Assembly: GCA_001600175.1 (NCBI GenBank)
Contig: BCJC01000006.1
Span: forward strand, 883,968 to 947,967
Length of the DNA stretch: 64,000 nucleotides
Direction of reading: 5' to 3'
Origin: Erythrobasidium yunnanense
Taxonomy: Eukaryota; Basidiomycota; Cystobasidiomycetes; Erythrobasidiales; Erythrobasidiaceae
The notes below the pieces were generated by a model. The model saw nothing but the letters and a program-made list of their open reading frames with translations, searched no databases and was not told where the DNA came from. Positions within the stretch are counted from its first letter, which is position 1, and each line of letters opens with the position of its first letter. Shown here piece by piece: positions 34,500 through 49,110 of this stretch. Both the position numbers and the translations under genes were made by a program.

Positions 34500-35079
34500 G
34501 TTTGACGAGACTGGCTCTTGTTGTTTGAGAGCAGAGAGGCGAAGCTGTCGAGATTTGATGGGCAAAAAGTCGCAAGTACGAGTAGAGCTGTTGTAGAGGT
34601 TGTAGCAGGATGGCGATAACGAATGTTACGACAGCTTGCTACGCCGTTTGATGTGGAAAGCTCTTTGACCGGTGACAGCTCTCGACAAGGCTGGCAGCGT
34701 TTTCTTCCACTTCAAACTCTACACATCCCTCAACAGACTGCGCTTTACATAGATTACTGCCTGTTACACATGCTCCGACATTTGGTGGTTGTCCCTGTCC
34801 TTCGAAAAAATCTGACAGGCCGGGGTCGCCGCCCTCCCGATCTGTCACTCATCAGTAAGGTGACATATCATGTTCAAGCACTCGAATGCGTCTTTATTAG
34901 CATCAGCACCATTGCACAGTCAGTCAATCAGAAAGAACAGTTTAGAAGCACTCTATTTGCATCTCATTTTCAGCAACTAATGAGACGATTGTCGTAGTAC
35001 ACCTGTAACAACGGTTTTGGGGAAGTAGAATACCGTGCTCTTTCAAGTCTATGTCGAGACTCAAGCAGGAACGGGCCGC
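34500..35079. other. Promoter/leader of the Mid2-like gene and 3' spacer of ATP1
   Basis: About 580 bases. A 124-codon plus-strand frame (34623-34997) has no family signature. Nothing else supported. Confidence 0.35.
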
Positions 35080-37820
<2,741 letters not shown>

Positions 37821-38608
37821 CGTTTTTGTCGAAAAAGAGCGAGCGAGCCTTGGTGGGAGGAAGAAGAGGGCGAAAACCGCAAAGTAGCAAGGTTGGGTTG
37901 GCAAGAATCGGACTGGAAAGCAAAGGGCTACGATACCACTGATGATATGCTACTAAACATACTAACAAGCTAATCCTATGCTCAATTCTGGGATCCTTTA
38001 TGCTGTTCCGTGCCTGGCCTCATCCTCCCATATTATGCAAGCCAAACCTCATCTATACACCGATACAAAGCAACATACCTTGCTGATGCATCTCTTACAT
38101 GCTTCTCAAACTGACAGCAAGGCTCAGAGAGGCCTGCTTCAGACGCTTCCATCCCCTCCGATCTCATCCGCCTCACCTCTCGTCACGTCTAATACCCATC
38201 ATCCACCTCGCTTGCCTTCTTCCTCATCACCCAGATTCACTATAAGCTTCGCTTGCTTTCCAGCTTCTATGTCGAGGAGCCGGCTGATAGTGAAAGGAAA
38301 ATGGCTGGAACTCTCAGAGTCACAGACAGCTCGATGGCCTTTGAAACTCCCTTGACCTCGAAAATCGCTAATGAGACGGCCATATCCGCTGCTACCTTTG
38401 TTGACCGGCTGCTTGACGCAGCAGAGCTTATGGCCTGAAAGCTGGCTACGTTAGCTTGTCTTTGCTTCTTCATTCAGAGCACATTCAGTCAGGAATCCGG
38501 CATTCCTGCAACCACTACACCACAGTCCAGTACATACTGTCACTCGCCCATCCACGGCAACCACATACTCCTCACCCAATCCAGTCTTTACACCCCACAT
38601 CATCCATC
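37821..38608. promoter_or_regulatory. Divergent region between ATP1 and the secreted barrel-like gene
   Basis: About 790 bases. Two overlapping frames occur (plus-strand 37978-38355; a short exon-like stretch after an AG at about 38265 encoding MAGTLRVTDSSMAFETPL), but neither has family support. The last 150 bases, rich in CAC/CCATC, are probably the leader of the 38609 gene. Confidence 0.35.
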
Positions 38609-39464
38609 ATGCTCTTTCGCTATTCGACCGCCGCTGCTCTTGTTCTTCTGACAGTCAAACTCGTCCAAGCCGCTCCTCTTATCGCTCGTCAGACAGGCAA
38701 GAACCCGAAATGCCCTTACCAACCCGAATACTTCCCTCACCAGTGGGACCTGATGGCAGACGGCAGTATCTTCGGGCCAGTCGACGAATCCGTTACTTCA
38801 CCTTTGTCAGGAACAGCCGGTGCTACTGCCCATCAGTTCCAGAGTGACTGTACTACTCTCGGCGTCAATATACCACCCGCAAGCTGTGGTCTACCTTATG
38901 CAGCCATGAAGTCGAAAGGCAACAAGAGAGTCTGCTCTGGTATGGCGGCTACTAATCTGGCGCCGTGTGGTTCTTGCGTAGAACTAAGCTTCGGTGAGCT
39001 CGTCTTTTCACTTCCACGACCGTGCGATTAGCTTACCAGAATATGTTACCTGCCTAGAGGGCAGAACGTCGCATGTCAGAGTCATGGGGAACCATGGACC
39101 CGGTAAGAGCGGACTGTTCCCATCTGTTGGGCAATTGTCACTAACGCGGTCCCCGAAAACAGGCGACGGCTGGGACATCAGCATCGACAACTTGAAGGAG
39201 TTGAAGCCTCCTGCGATGTACCCAGAGAGCTTCCCATCAACCCATGATCCCCTCTCCGGAGCAGGCACATCTGGCATCGGAAGTCTCCAATGGAAGGTTG
39301 TCGATGGGGCCGCTTGCGATCAGCATTGGGATGGTGAGTCCTTGCATCTTAAAAAAGAACGACACCCAACTGAACGCTCTCATCTAGGACGCTGCTATGC
39401 CAACATCCCCGAGAGTCCGACTTGCGATGCTAGCGGAACTCGCGAGAAGTACGGCTGCCACTAG
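38609..39464 (+). CDS. Secreted Cys-containing protein, candidate double-psi beta-barrel (expansin/RlpA-like) fold
   Basis: MLFRYSTAAALVLLTVKLVQA is a signal peptide; the mature part begins near APLIARQTG. Cys residues are conserved in position with barwin/expansin-like proteins (CPYQPEYFP, SDCTTLG, SCGLPYAAM, VCSGMAATNLAPCGSCVEL), and GDGWDISIDNLKEL later resembles the barrel Asp motif. Four exons with introns 38994-39057, 39101-39162, 39334-39388 (approximate) restore NHGPGDGWD and HWDGRCYANIP. It ends with CDASGTREKYGCH. Secretion is well supported. The expansin-like fold is an inference from the CGSC motif and Cys pattern; no catalytic function can be assigned. Confidence 0.65.
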
Positions 39465-39674
39465 TCATAGCTCTTTATCTTATTGTTTTGCCTGTGATCT
39501 CACTCTTCCATGCATTATTCCCGACCGAGCCGATATTCAGATACCCTGTGTCTGCATTTCGTAAATCACCATCGCTAAGGACAAGGCACCGTATTTGCCA
39601 GGTCCGGCGTTTGTGTTATTGCACGTCACCCGCCTGCGCTAGATATACAAGCATATATAACATACTGCGCAGTC

Positions 39675-41382
39675 TCAAAATCCGAAAATGAGGTTCGATA
39701 CTGTTCCCCATACTCCGCTCCCTTCCTTCTTGTCCTCCACATTAGCAGCATCCTTGAAGATACTAGGGTCCGGTCTGCCCATCTCCGAGAGTCTGCCTAC
39801 CGCTGCTGTCTTGAGATTTGAGGAAGTGGAAGGTTTCGATGCGGCAGGGTTTAGATATGCTTGATTGGCAGGAAGGATGCGTGCAGGCTGCCCTATTGCG
39901 GATGATGTATTTGAGCGGGGTAGAGAGGCAGGAGCGCTCGCTTCGTCTGCTGAGGGGCCGCTTGGTAAACTGCTTGAAGGAGGAGCGCCCTCTGTCCATT
40001 TCACCCCAATCATGATATTGCCTCGTATCACTTCTCCGTTCTTACGGAGCGCACGAACAGCAGCTACTTCGTTGTCGTAGCCTAAAGTTACCCAGTTCGC
40101 TCCGCTGGGTGGAATATCGCTTTGTGCGCCATTCGCGGCTGTAGCAGCCGATGAAGATGCTGAATTATAGACGATCTTGTCGAATGTCTCAAAGACCGAC
40201 ACCACCGTCTGTAGGTAGGAAGGCTGGAAGCCGAAGACCGTGATCTTGTATATCGCAGATTGGCCTTTGGATGCTGCCGCTTGACTAGGTCCATTTGCCG
40301 AATCGCCATTCTCCGGTCCATTCCTCCGGACTAACGCTTGTGAAGGCTGTGTAGACTGAGCAGAGCCAGCATGTAGGAAGTCGGGAGTATCGTCGTCAAA
40401 CTCGGCTAGCGAATCTGTAGGCGGCGCGTCTTCATCCATGTAGTCGCCGCCGCCGTCCGTCGAAGAAGTAGCATGTCTCGCTCTGGCAACAGCTACCAGG
40501 TTCCTGTTTGAGCCGAAAAGCGACGTTCGTGGAGATCGAGATGGTCTGTCGATCGTAAGTCAGTAACTAAGGTATTGCAAGCCTGACGAGCCAACTTACG
40601 AGTCTTTACCGCCTCCTGTACCTGCACTGCTTGTTGTGCTACCGAAGAGACGCGATGATCCAGCTCCGAAGCCTGCAGAATCGCGTGTCTGATGGTGCTG
40701 CTGTTCAGGGCTCATCCGCCCATCATACGCCGCAGCTGACGTAGACTGTCTCGGACTCGACTGACAACAGTATACTCAGCTATATGCTTATCTTGCTGTA
40801 TGGGGTGAGCCTCACCTGCGCAAAAGTTCCGCCTGTCAGGTAGCCCGTCATGTATCTGGGTACGGCGTTCTGCGGTGTCCCGCTTGATTGATTCCCAGAG
40901 CCAGAGTGCATTAGAGGTGCGTTTTGTTGTGAAGACATGCCAAAAGGCTGAGAAGCCGAGTAGGAAAGCCCTCCTTGGCCGCCTTGATTAGAGGATGTAA
41001 AGAAGGAGGACGAGGATTGGGGGATGTTATTGTTAGAGTACTGTGATGATTGCTGTTGCTGTTGACCATTCCCAAAGCTGGAATATCCAAGCTGTTGTTG
41101 CTGCTGCATCTGGCCAAAACCTCCTCCGAACGTCGATGTAGCGTTACCTCCAGCACCTTGCCATCCACCTTGTGTACTCCCTAGATTGTTACCGAAAGCA
41201 TTGCTGCTGCCACCGCCAAACTGCGACTGATGGCTGCTCTGGTTCTGCGGTGTTCCAAACGTCTGATTGAAGCCGCTGTTCTGCTGCTGAGTCGCGGTGA
41301 CCTGCTGCTGTTGTTGCTGATTGTTGTTGTTTCCTGAGAAATTCAAGCTTCCTGTGCTCGACTGATTCCCCCAAAGACTCAT
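39675..41382 (-). CDS. NUP53: Nucleoporin Nup53/Nup35-type (RRM_NUP35)
   Basis: Nuclear pore inner-ring protein. The start is the ATG at 41382 (MSLWGNQSS). The N-terminal half is Gln/Asn/Ser/Gly-rich with scattered FG dipeptides (TFGTPQ, QFGGGSS, TFGGGFGQM, SSFGNG), followed by Ser/Arg linkers. The C-terminal part carries the atypical RRM (YKITVFGFQPSYLQTVVSVF, FDKIVYNS, NWVTLGYDNEVAAVRALRKN, IMIGVKW) that dimerises in Nup35/Nup53. The last residues, GVWGTVSNLIFGF, form the amphipathic helix that binds the nuclear membrane. Introns lie near 40755-40816 and 40540-40600. Confidence 0.9.
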
Positions 41383-41644
41383 CGCGCTTCGCAAGGTAGA
41401 AGGTCAAGCAGCAAGGACAGACGCGTCTCTCGAAAGGGAGACTTGTGTATGATTATGATGACGTTCGCACGCTAAGCGTACTTACTACTCCTTGTGTTGG
41501 TGATCTAATGGAATCTTACATACATGTGAAAAAGCCCGATGTGGAATTACTGCAGGAAACGAAGAAACAAAGGCGCTAATAGATTAGCAGTACGAAGCAC
41601 CGATGCTTGACTTGTGGTATGAGTCGAGAGTGGTAATGCAAGCT
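41383..41644. other. Short spacer
   Basis: About 260 bases between the Nup53 start and the HMG-CoA synthase stop on the same strand. Nothing supported beyond promoter and 3' UTR. Confidence 0.4.
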
Positions 41645-43550
41645 CTAATTCTTGACGCCGTAGGTACGTCTGTTCATATCGTCTACCTTCTCTAGGTAGT
41701 AGGTACCCTTCACGAGCTTATCAATGCTTCCGGAAGGAGAGTAGTCCTTCGCATTATGCTTGTGTTCTCTGATTTGCAAAGCCTCGATGAACTCCTCCGC
41801 CGATCTGACTTCCATAGCAGCCAGACGTTCTTTGAGCTTGAGCGTATCTCTGATCTTGCTCGTATCGCCTTTGACGCGGATAGTGAAGAATGAAGCTGCT
41901 AGACCTGATCCGAAAGAGAAGAGAGCGATGCGCTTGTTAAGCAGCTCGGAAGGCTCGACGTTGTCGATGATGGAAGAGAGAGCTCCATACACGGCGGCGG
42001 TGTACATGTTGCCGAGTCGTCGCAGACATTGTGTAGAGGGCACGACGGCATTCTTGTAGACGGAGGAAGAGAGGGAGATAAACTTCTTCTCGCAGTCTTT
42101 GTTGAGGAGAGACTTGTTGCGAGGCATCGTAAGGTAACTCGAGTCGACGTCGGCGAACTCCGGCGCTTGCGGGTTCGCGAGGTAGTCCATGAACATCTGT
42201 AGCGGAGAATATGCATTTAGCTCGTGGCCTCGTTGCTATGGTGGTATACTGCTCACCAGACGCCCGGTACCCTTCTGGACGAGCTTTCCGTATGGGCCAT
42301 GGAAGCCGATATAATCAAAGTCCTTGACAGACACAGCCGACCCAGCAGCTTGCGCCTCAGCATGTCCATTCGTACCGTTCGAATGGCCATTCGTGCCGTT
42401 AGTCTTGCTAGAAGACTGCTCCTTCGCTAATCGCTTGCTCTCTTTCGCACGGAAGTTCTCGTACGATTGTTCGAGACCGCCAATGTATGAGTGCAGTGTC
42501 AAAGGACCATCGACGCTGGGGTACTCGCTTGCGAGTTCGGGCTTGAAGAAGTCCCACCAGTTGCCCATGCAGTTTCCGTGGACGGCTAGGAGCAGATAGT
42601 ACAATCAACCTGTGTATACGTAGAGAGGTGACAAGCGGCACTCACGCTCGAAGACCACAGGCGCGTCTGGTCCAATAAGGACGGCGACACTTCCGGCACC
42701 TCCTACAGGTCTTGCAGATCCCTCAGCGTAGATAGCGATATCTCCACAGACCATTAGTGCATATCTTCCATCCCAGCTCTTGCTCTCGACCCAGTTTATG
42801 CAGTTGAACAGCGCGGCAGTACCTCCGTAGCATGCATTCTTAGAGTCGATGCCTTCAATGTCGAAGTTTCCACTTGGTGCGAACAGATCCATGAGGATTG
42901 TCTTTACGGACTTGGACTTGTCGATAATCGTCTCGGTACCGACATCCAGTCGGCCAATACTCTTGGGGTCGATGTTGTACTTTGAAAGAAGGTTGGAGGT
43001 GGCTGTTGACAAGTGTGAAGGCTTATAAGCTGCTGCAGACTTGCTGTATTTTGGCTGCGCCTACCAGTGAGGAGGAAAGAGTTGATATCTTCTCGGTCGT
43101 CCGTGTAGGCCATGAACTCCTGACCAAGACCGATGGTGTACTGGTTCACGATATATCAGCATATGTAACTCAAGCTTCCAGCTCGAGCAGGCCCGAGCGG
43201 TCTTGAAGCTGAAAAGGTATTCTTTGACAGCTTACTTTTCCAGCTGGAACACCATCGTATCTCTCTAGATCCTTCTCGTCGATGCATGTAGGCGGGAAGT
43301 AGACCTCGATAGCGTCTGTTTAGCGATAAGCAAGGATTTGCATAACCGCAGAGAATTTTGAGGACAAAGAGGTTGAAGAGCGACACAAAGTCAGCTTTCT
43401 TGGGCATCTGATGGCACTTCTAGTCCAGTATAGGCTGATGAACGCACGTATGCCGACGTTCTGGGGTCTGCTGCCGTCCTGAGGGACTTCAAAAGGCGCG
43501 ACGAAAGAGTCGAGATGCCCGTTCTTCTGGCCGGTAACGTAGCTTGCCAT
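41645..43550 (-). CDS. ERG13: Hydroxymethylglutaryl-CoA synthase
   Basis: Condenses acetyl-CoA with acetoacetyl-CoA in the mevalonate/ergosterol pathway (cytosol). Start ATG at 43550 ([11 protein letters not shown]). Family blocks in order: [54 protein letters not shown], the catalytic Cys in [68 protein letters not shown] and [15 protein letters not shown]. At least five exons. A Ser/Asn/Gly/His-rich insert of about 30 residues, with [13 protein letters not shown], precedes the [11 protein letters not shown] block. Usual HMGCS proteins lack this. The catalytic Glu and His regions appear intact. Confidence 0.96.
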
Positions 43551-44212
43551 GGTGGTAGATGTAGATGTGGTAAAGAAGGTATGGAAATGTAGAAAATGGG
43601 ACTTTTCGGTTGACTTGCTGTCAAGAAAGCGAAAGGCTGAGAAATCGGTCAACAAAACGCGAAAGAGCTTGCCCTCGTACGACAATGGGAACTGGATGAC
43701 ACGATGCAGAGAAGAGACGTCCGGTAGGGTACGTGTATAGGCGGTGTATACACAAGCAACACTACGTGCAAGCTCTGTTACAAGTCTGCATAATACTCGG
43801 TCTGCCGGCTCTGGCCGCGTCCTCATATTACTGGTATCGCAACCCTCCCGTGCCAGCAAGGGAAACTGGGCATACAACTGCATTCATGTTAACTAGCCTG
43901 TGTACGTAAACTCAAGTCCCATGGCATTTCGTAGGTGAATAAGGCACTTTCATGATAGGAAGAAATGTGCGGTTCATTTGGCTGGCTTCGTTAGTTAGTA
44001 TCCTAGTAAAGGTATCATTGACAAAGCTTGTCATATAAGCGAGTGCAGTCAATCGGAAGGAAAGAGAGCACTCGACGAAAGTGTCCTTTATTTACGAGAA
44101 GCAGAATACAGTGTGTATCCCTTTGCTTATTGTGTTATTGAAGCTACATTGGAGTACTAGAAGTTAGAAGTTGGGGTCTGCTTGCTGTCGGGAACCTGCT
44201 CTCTTAAGGATC
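43551..44212. other. Spacer of about 660 bases
   Basis: Upstream of ERG13 and downstream of the CHRD-like gene. A long minus-strand frame (43320-43883) is only an extension through intron and leader of ERG13 in another frame. No repeat or RNA gene seen. Confidence 0.4.
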
Positions 44213-44968
44213 TACCACTTCTGCTCGAGCTGGCCTCGGACGGCTCCAGCAAGGAACTTGGCAGTATGGGTGTCCGCTGTGAATCCGCTAGGGTTGTCCT
44301 CGATCTGGCTGAGCTTGAAGCCTGTAGCGGTGTCCTGGCCCTCAAGAGCGCCGGAGGTGGCCTTCAGGCCGGTGGTGAATGGTCCCTTCTGGCATCCGAA
44401 GGAAGTGCGGACTTTGCCCTTTCCAGTTGGGTCTACAGAAATACCGTCAGAAGAGCTGTGAGCATAAGTTGTCTGAAGGCAAGCGGGCTTACTCTCGAAG
44501 CTGAGACGGGGAGGGCCGAATTTGCCCTTGGCGGCCTCGTGGATGTGCGTAGCAGTTCGTGCAGGGGAAGAGTATTCGCCAGTCACGCCGACGAGGGTGA
44601 TGTTGTAGCAGATGACATCCTCCTTGGAGTTGATGCCAAAGTTGAAGAGGCCATAAGCACCCTTCTCTCCTGGTACGTTGGTGCCGTTTGCATTGATGCT
44701 GACAGAACATAGTGTTAGTGCGAACTCAATGCTCCCAGCTGCAGCCTAGAAAAAGGACTTACATTTGATCAGCGGTAGCATATGCATGGTAGGTGCTTGT
44801 AAATTCGAAAGGGAAAGCATTCAAAGAGTGCTTCTTGGCATCCTCCTTCTTGTAGTCGTCCTTGTGGTCGTGCTTCTTGTATTCCTCCTTCTTGTAGTCG
44901 TCGTTTGTGGGGAGAGCAGCGGCTCCGGCAACGAGTGCAGCTAGGGAGAGGAAGGCGAATGATTTCAT
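44213..44968 (-). CDS. Secreted CHRD-like protein with charged N-terminal repeat
   Basis: Three exons. MKSFAFLSLAALVAGAAALP is a signal peptide. A short Lys/Asp/His/Tyr-rich repeat follows (DDYKKEEYKKHDHKDDYKKE), then FEFTSTYHAYATADQM, INANGTNVPGEKGAYGLFNF, VICYNITLVGVTGEYSS, ATHIHEAAKGKFGPPRLSFE and, in the last exon, GKGKVRTSFGCQKGPF ending LAGAVRGQLEQKW. The gene layout and the THIHEA..G..GPP block resemble CHRD-domain secreted proteins, common and highly expressed in basidiomycetes. A TATA box 109 bases upstream fits high expression. Function is unknown in fungi. Confidence 0.75.
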
Positions 44969-45076
44969 TGTGTAGATGACTTATAGGCTCAAAGTGAGAA
45001 ATAAGGGAGTGCTGGATAGACTGGAGGAGGTGGAGTTTGGAAGAAAGAGAGAGGAGAGAGAAGGATACGAAGCAAG

Positions 45077-45083
45077 CTTTATA
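45077..45083 (-). promoter_or_regulatory. TATA box of the CHRD-like gene
   Basis: TATAAAG on the minus strand about 109 bases upstream of the ATG at 44968. The same box at the same distance occurs upstream of the 61219 gene, which supports it as a real core promoter element. Confidence 0.55.
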
Positions 45084-46212
45084 GGATACTCGTCAGCAGG
45101 AAACAAGGCCAAGACTGTGCTTGTATGCATCAGCACCAAGCCTATGCGATGATCCTGCCAAGTCCTGCCCAATCTGGTCGACGTATAGCGGGAAGAGTCC
45201 CTCGTACGATGGAGACGTCAGTACCGTTCCTGCTACTAATGAAGGTTGTCATTGTGTATGGGAAGTGCGGCCGCTGGCGGTGCTACAGCTTGATCGTCTC
45301 TTTGGGTATGTACGCCGCTAATTGCCATTGCTTGGAGAGCTCCATTTGCCGATGTATGAATGCGGTGACACCTTGCGTATATAGCACAAAGTCTTGGATG
45401 CTCCTGCATATGGAGCAGAATAAGTGAAGCGGGCTTGCGGACCCTCATCTACAGTATCCCGCTAGCTCGCCAAGCAGGACATACGTCTATCGCAAGCGAA
45501 AGATTGTCTTTGTGGACGAATGCACTCTACGCGAGGTTAGCAGATAGCAGGTAATTAGTGTCTTGGCTTGAGTGTACTGAGTGAGAACGGCTTGGCGGAC
45601 GGCACGTGACTTTTTGGCAGCGGTGTCGTGCTGTGGTTTGCGGGCATACGAGACGTGCGAGGTAGAGGAGATGTAGCGAGTCGTACTATACAGCTGGTGA
45701 ATCCAGGAAAAGTACAGTCAGAACGTATGAGATTGAAGTCGCTAAAATAGTGGTAGGAGCGGAGGCAAGAGGCGGTCAGGCATGCAAGCCAAGTTTTGAC
45801 GCGGTACTGTGAAGGGAGGATTGCTGTCGAAGGAAGTGTCTACGCGTACCTATTCGTGCCGTGGCGGTAAACTGCAGACGAGCCAGCTCAGAGATAGATC
45901 TCGTCGATGCATGCGAAGTGAACCCTTTGAGCTTGTTCGCTGTGTACTTGGTCTTGCAGTAGTATCTATGGCGTTGTCGACGATAATCAGGGTGAAGACA
46001 CACGTTTGACGGGTTTCTGGCGTGCCGTGCTACCGTTGAACGGGTTCTGACTGCTTCTAGCGAGCAGACAAGGCGTCATCTCGCAGCTTTTGGGAACTTA
46101 CGTACATCTTGTCTTCGCTCCAAGTCGTAGATCCAGTCGAGAGTGGGACACCCGCAGGATGGGGGCAGTGATCTAGTTGACGGTTGACGTATTTTCGCTG
46201 AGCAAGCTCCAG
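45084..46212. other. Intergenic region of about 1.1 kb
   Basis: Several short frames on both strands (for example 45125-45427 and 45776-46003) share no family features and overlap each other. No repeat, RNA gene or mobile-element feature recognised. An upstream exon of the next gene may lie near its right end. Confidence 0.35.
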
Positions 46213-46726
46213 CTATACACACTACTACTTTGGCCTTGGCCCACACAACTATCCAACCTGGCACGAAGTGTTCCCTTTGATCGTTGAGGACGCTCATAAG
46301 CTCATCAATGCCTGCGGTGGATCCGAAGATATCGGAGCCGGCCATGGCAAGGGAGGAGAAGCCACTCTCACAGACAATGAGATCTGCTTCAATGGAATAG
46401 ATGATCAAAGCCATGAGGCCTTCCTGATTACCAGGAATGGCGAAGGGATGATGGGCTTCAACAAAACCGCCCACAAATTCTACGATGCTGTAGTCACCGC
46501 CCTGCTGCTGAGAGTAGCTTTCCGATTGCAGGATGGACGTGCTATCGGTTCAGACGGAGACTGGGAGGAGTGGGAGGAGGGCAGAGCTCTAGTCAAGAAG
46601 GTCTTCCCAAATGACGAGGTGTTCGAGCTTTGGAAGGCAGACGAAGGCAAAGAGGCGGAGGAGGGTAAGAAGGAGCAGCATGAGACCCAAGACAAAGAAA
46701 CTTTCACGATGACTTGGGACTCATAG
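46213..46726 (+). CDS. Unrecognised acidic protein (start exon not found)
   Basis: An open frame beginning after an AG acceptor near 46212 reads YTHYYFGLGPHNYPTWHEV, FPLIVEDAHKLINACGGSED, EATLTDNEICFNGID, HEAFLITRNGEGMMGFNKTA, YDAVVTALLLRVAFRLQD, ALVKKVFPNDEVFELWKA and a Glu/Lys-rich tail ending TMTWDS. Composition and codon-like texture look coding, and the frame has no ATG at its left end, so a 5' exon is missing. I recognise no family. It lies in a run of four unrecognised genes. Confidence 0.45.
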
Positions 46727-47684
46727 TCAGACTTGGCCGGATGGTTCGTCATTGTCTTTGCTCTAGTCGGACCCTTCTGTGTCGTCGACAGCTGGATCAC
46801 CTCTTTGTAGCTCAATAGATCAGAACCAAGAACGTTGGGACTCTTCGTCTTGCGTCGAGGAATGGCTGTCCTGGCGCTGCTCGAACCTCGAAGATTTGGG
46901 ACGCCCATTCTCCAGCAGATGCAGCTCGGCCGGACATAGACAGAATCCCAGCACAACATCTCTTCATGGATTTTGTCAAGGATTGCGAGCTGACCTTCGT
47001 GCTCGTTGGTCGGCATGAGCAAAGAAACCCTGCCTAGCCTGTCGAAAGCTTCTTGACGTATCTCACATCTTCGAAGACAAAGCAATCCTGCAGCTCCACT
47101 CGCAAACCTTCGCGACTTCTCGCACTCCGGCAGACATACCGTGCCAGCCGTATACGTTCTCGCAGGAAAGCACAGCTAGCAGAATGGCCTTAAGATGAGA
47201 CGAGCTGTTCCATCATATATGCGCCGAAGAGCTGGCTACTTAAGTATCATATACTACGCAATATCTTAGTTCTGCTGTCCTGTGACGCTAAGGCTCTCAA
47301 CCATAACCTGCTTATCAGATGCCAGTTGGCGGTCCAGCGCAACCGAGAATGCCGGAAACGCCTACTTTCCGTCACCATCTGTACGCTTCCTTTTCAGAAT
47401 GTCCCTGCAGGACGACTCGCGTGTCTTCTCGTTGACCTGCACCTTTGGCTGCGAGACGGACGTAAAACCGGCAAAGCTGCAAGCCCTTCCCACAAAGTTC
47501 AGGTATAAAAGCAGCTCATTCTGCGGGCATTGACTCTTGTTTTCCTTCTCCTCAATCCTCTCGAACTCGACTCTACACCAATCTTGTATCTCACGGGTGC
47601 GCTTCTCTTGCTGATGCCGCTTCCCTTCCCTCATTTTTTTTTCGGACCACTCACTATTCCATTCATGACAGGGCCAACGGAACC
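46727..47684. other. Spacer and promoter of the 47685 gene
   Basis: About 960 bases. A 201-codon minus-strand frame (46480-47085) is antisense to the preceding gene and lacks support. The right end holds a TATA box and a C/T-rich leader. Confidence 0.4.
47513..47520 (+). promoter_or_regulatory. TATA box upstream of the 47685 gene
   Basis: TATAAAAG about 165 bases before the ATG at 47685, followed by a pyrimidine-rich leader typical of strong fungal promoters. Confidence 0.5.
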
Positions 47685-48389
47685 ATGCAAGCCAAGAAGA
47701 TGTTCGTAGGAGACCAGATGGCGCCGATCCAAACCCGTCAGCAGGCAGAGAAACAGCAGCTAGACAATCTAGAGCAGGGCGCGTACGAGGTTTGGAACCG
47801 AGACTTTGGCGGCAAGACTTTCGCAACTGCTCTCAACCCCCTCCTGCGCACCTACACAAATCGCGATCAGGCAGTCAACATACACGTTACCAATGGTACG
47901 CCAGGCAACTGGAACTCCATGGAAGCGAAAGAGGCAGATCATTTCTTGGAGATCTAACATGTCATTGCTGCCATAGTAGCTCAACGTGGCGTCACGAATG
48001 CCCAACTCTGCCAATTGCCGCTTGGCGAATGGTTGAAGCTGGCCAGTTTCTTGGCTCATCCAAACAACCTCTATCTCATTCCTAAGAGCTGCAACACCTA
48101 CAAATCACATATCCCCTTCGATTTGTACAAGGACAATGTCCAATCTGTCGAAGGAGACTTTGATCAGCAGAATAAGCTGGCTTTCATCAAGGGATATCTC
48201 AAAGCTACGATTGATGGAGATCAGATCACAGTGGCAGATAGGATGCGTGCATTGTGTACTGCTATGAAGAGTGCCCAGGGCAATCATTATACGGGGCTGA
48301 CCCGCGAGGCGGGAGCCTGCTTGGAAGCTTTCCTCCATGGCCTCAGCAAGGAGAGCATCAAGATGGGCTTCTATGATGCCAAGCACTAG
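47685..48389 (+). CDS. Unrecognised 207-residue protein
   Basis: Two exons (47685-47895, 47977-48389). It starts MQAKKMFVGDQMAPIQTRQQ and continues YEVWNRDFGGKTFATALNPL, VNIHVTN | VAQRGVTNAQLCQL, PLGEWLKLASFLAHPNNLYL, DQQNKLAFIKGYLKATIDGD, VADRMRALCTAMKSAQGNHY and ends IKMGFYDAKH. The intron (81 nt, GT-AG) keeps the frame and removes a stop. No signal peptide or membrane span; a mixed alpha/beta cytosolic or nuclear protein is likely. I know no family. Confidence 0.6.
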
Positions 48390-49110
48390 GCCTTTTGCTA
48401 GAGTGCAGCAAGCGATCGGTATTGAGGGCTCGGACTGAAAGTATGGCTGGGAAAGGGGGAAAAGCGGTATATCGATCGCCCAGACTCCTTGTATACTCAC
48501 AGTGTTTGAACTGCTATAATTTAGTCCTCTTCCATCAATTTTAATCTGTCCCATCAAACATTTTGCTTTTGCACTCACTTCCGCTTTGTGATGGCCGATC
48601 CTGAACTCTACAAACATTCGATATTACAAGGACAGGCTGCTTGCCTCTCGTACTAGCTGCATACTTCCTTTAGGCATGTACCTGCTCATAGAAGAACATG
48701 CCGAAATGCATTTCTACGAGAGACGGGCACGGGCAACCTACATACTCGCCCGAAATCCCCTGAAAAGAGCAGGCCAATGGCTGAACACCATAGCTACTGT
48801 GCTGCTTCCCTGACCGCTATGATGCGAAGCTTTTGACGGCTACCGAAGCTCGGGGCGCCGGAACCAGACTGATAGAAGCTATCATTGTGCACGGATGCAT
48901 CGACGCACTGCCTCTTATGAGTGCTGTCCTCCTGCTTAATGTCGCTTTCTTACCTTCGTATCAGCCTTCCCATTGATCCGGCAAGACACTAAAAGCTGTT
49001 TCAGCACTATAGATCTCTAGCTCTTGGGCCAAGCTTTATAGGGTATATTATACATACCAGCATAGAGATCCTCCATCTCAAGCACCTCAACGCAAAGAAC
49101 GAACTTAGCC
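48390..49110. other. Spacer of about 720 bases
   Basis: Between two plus-strand genes of unknown function. A 170-codon minus-strand frame (48105-48617) is antisense to the preceding gene. Nothing else supported. The last 60 bases, rich in CATCTCAAGCACC, are probably leader. Confidence 0.4.

Noticed and set aside
48105-48617. 170-codon minus-strand frame
   Set aside because: Antisense to the second exon of the 47685 gene, whose intron and frame are self-consistent.
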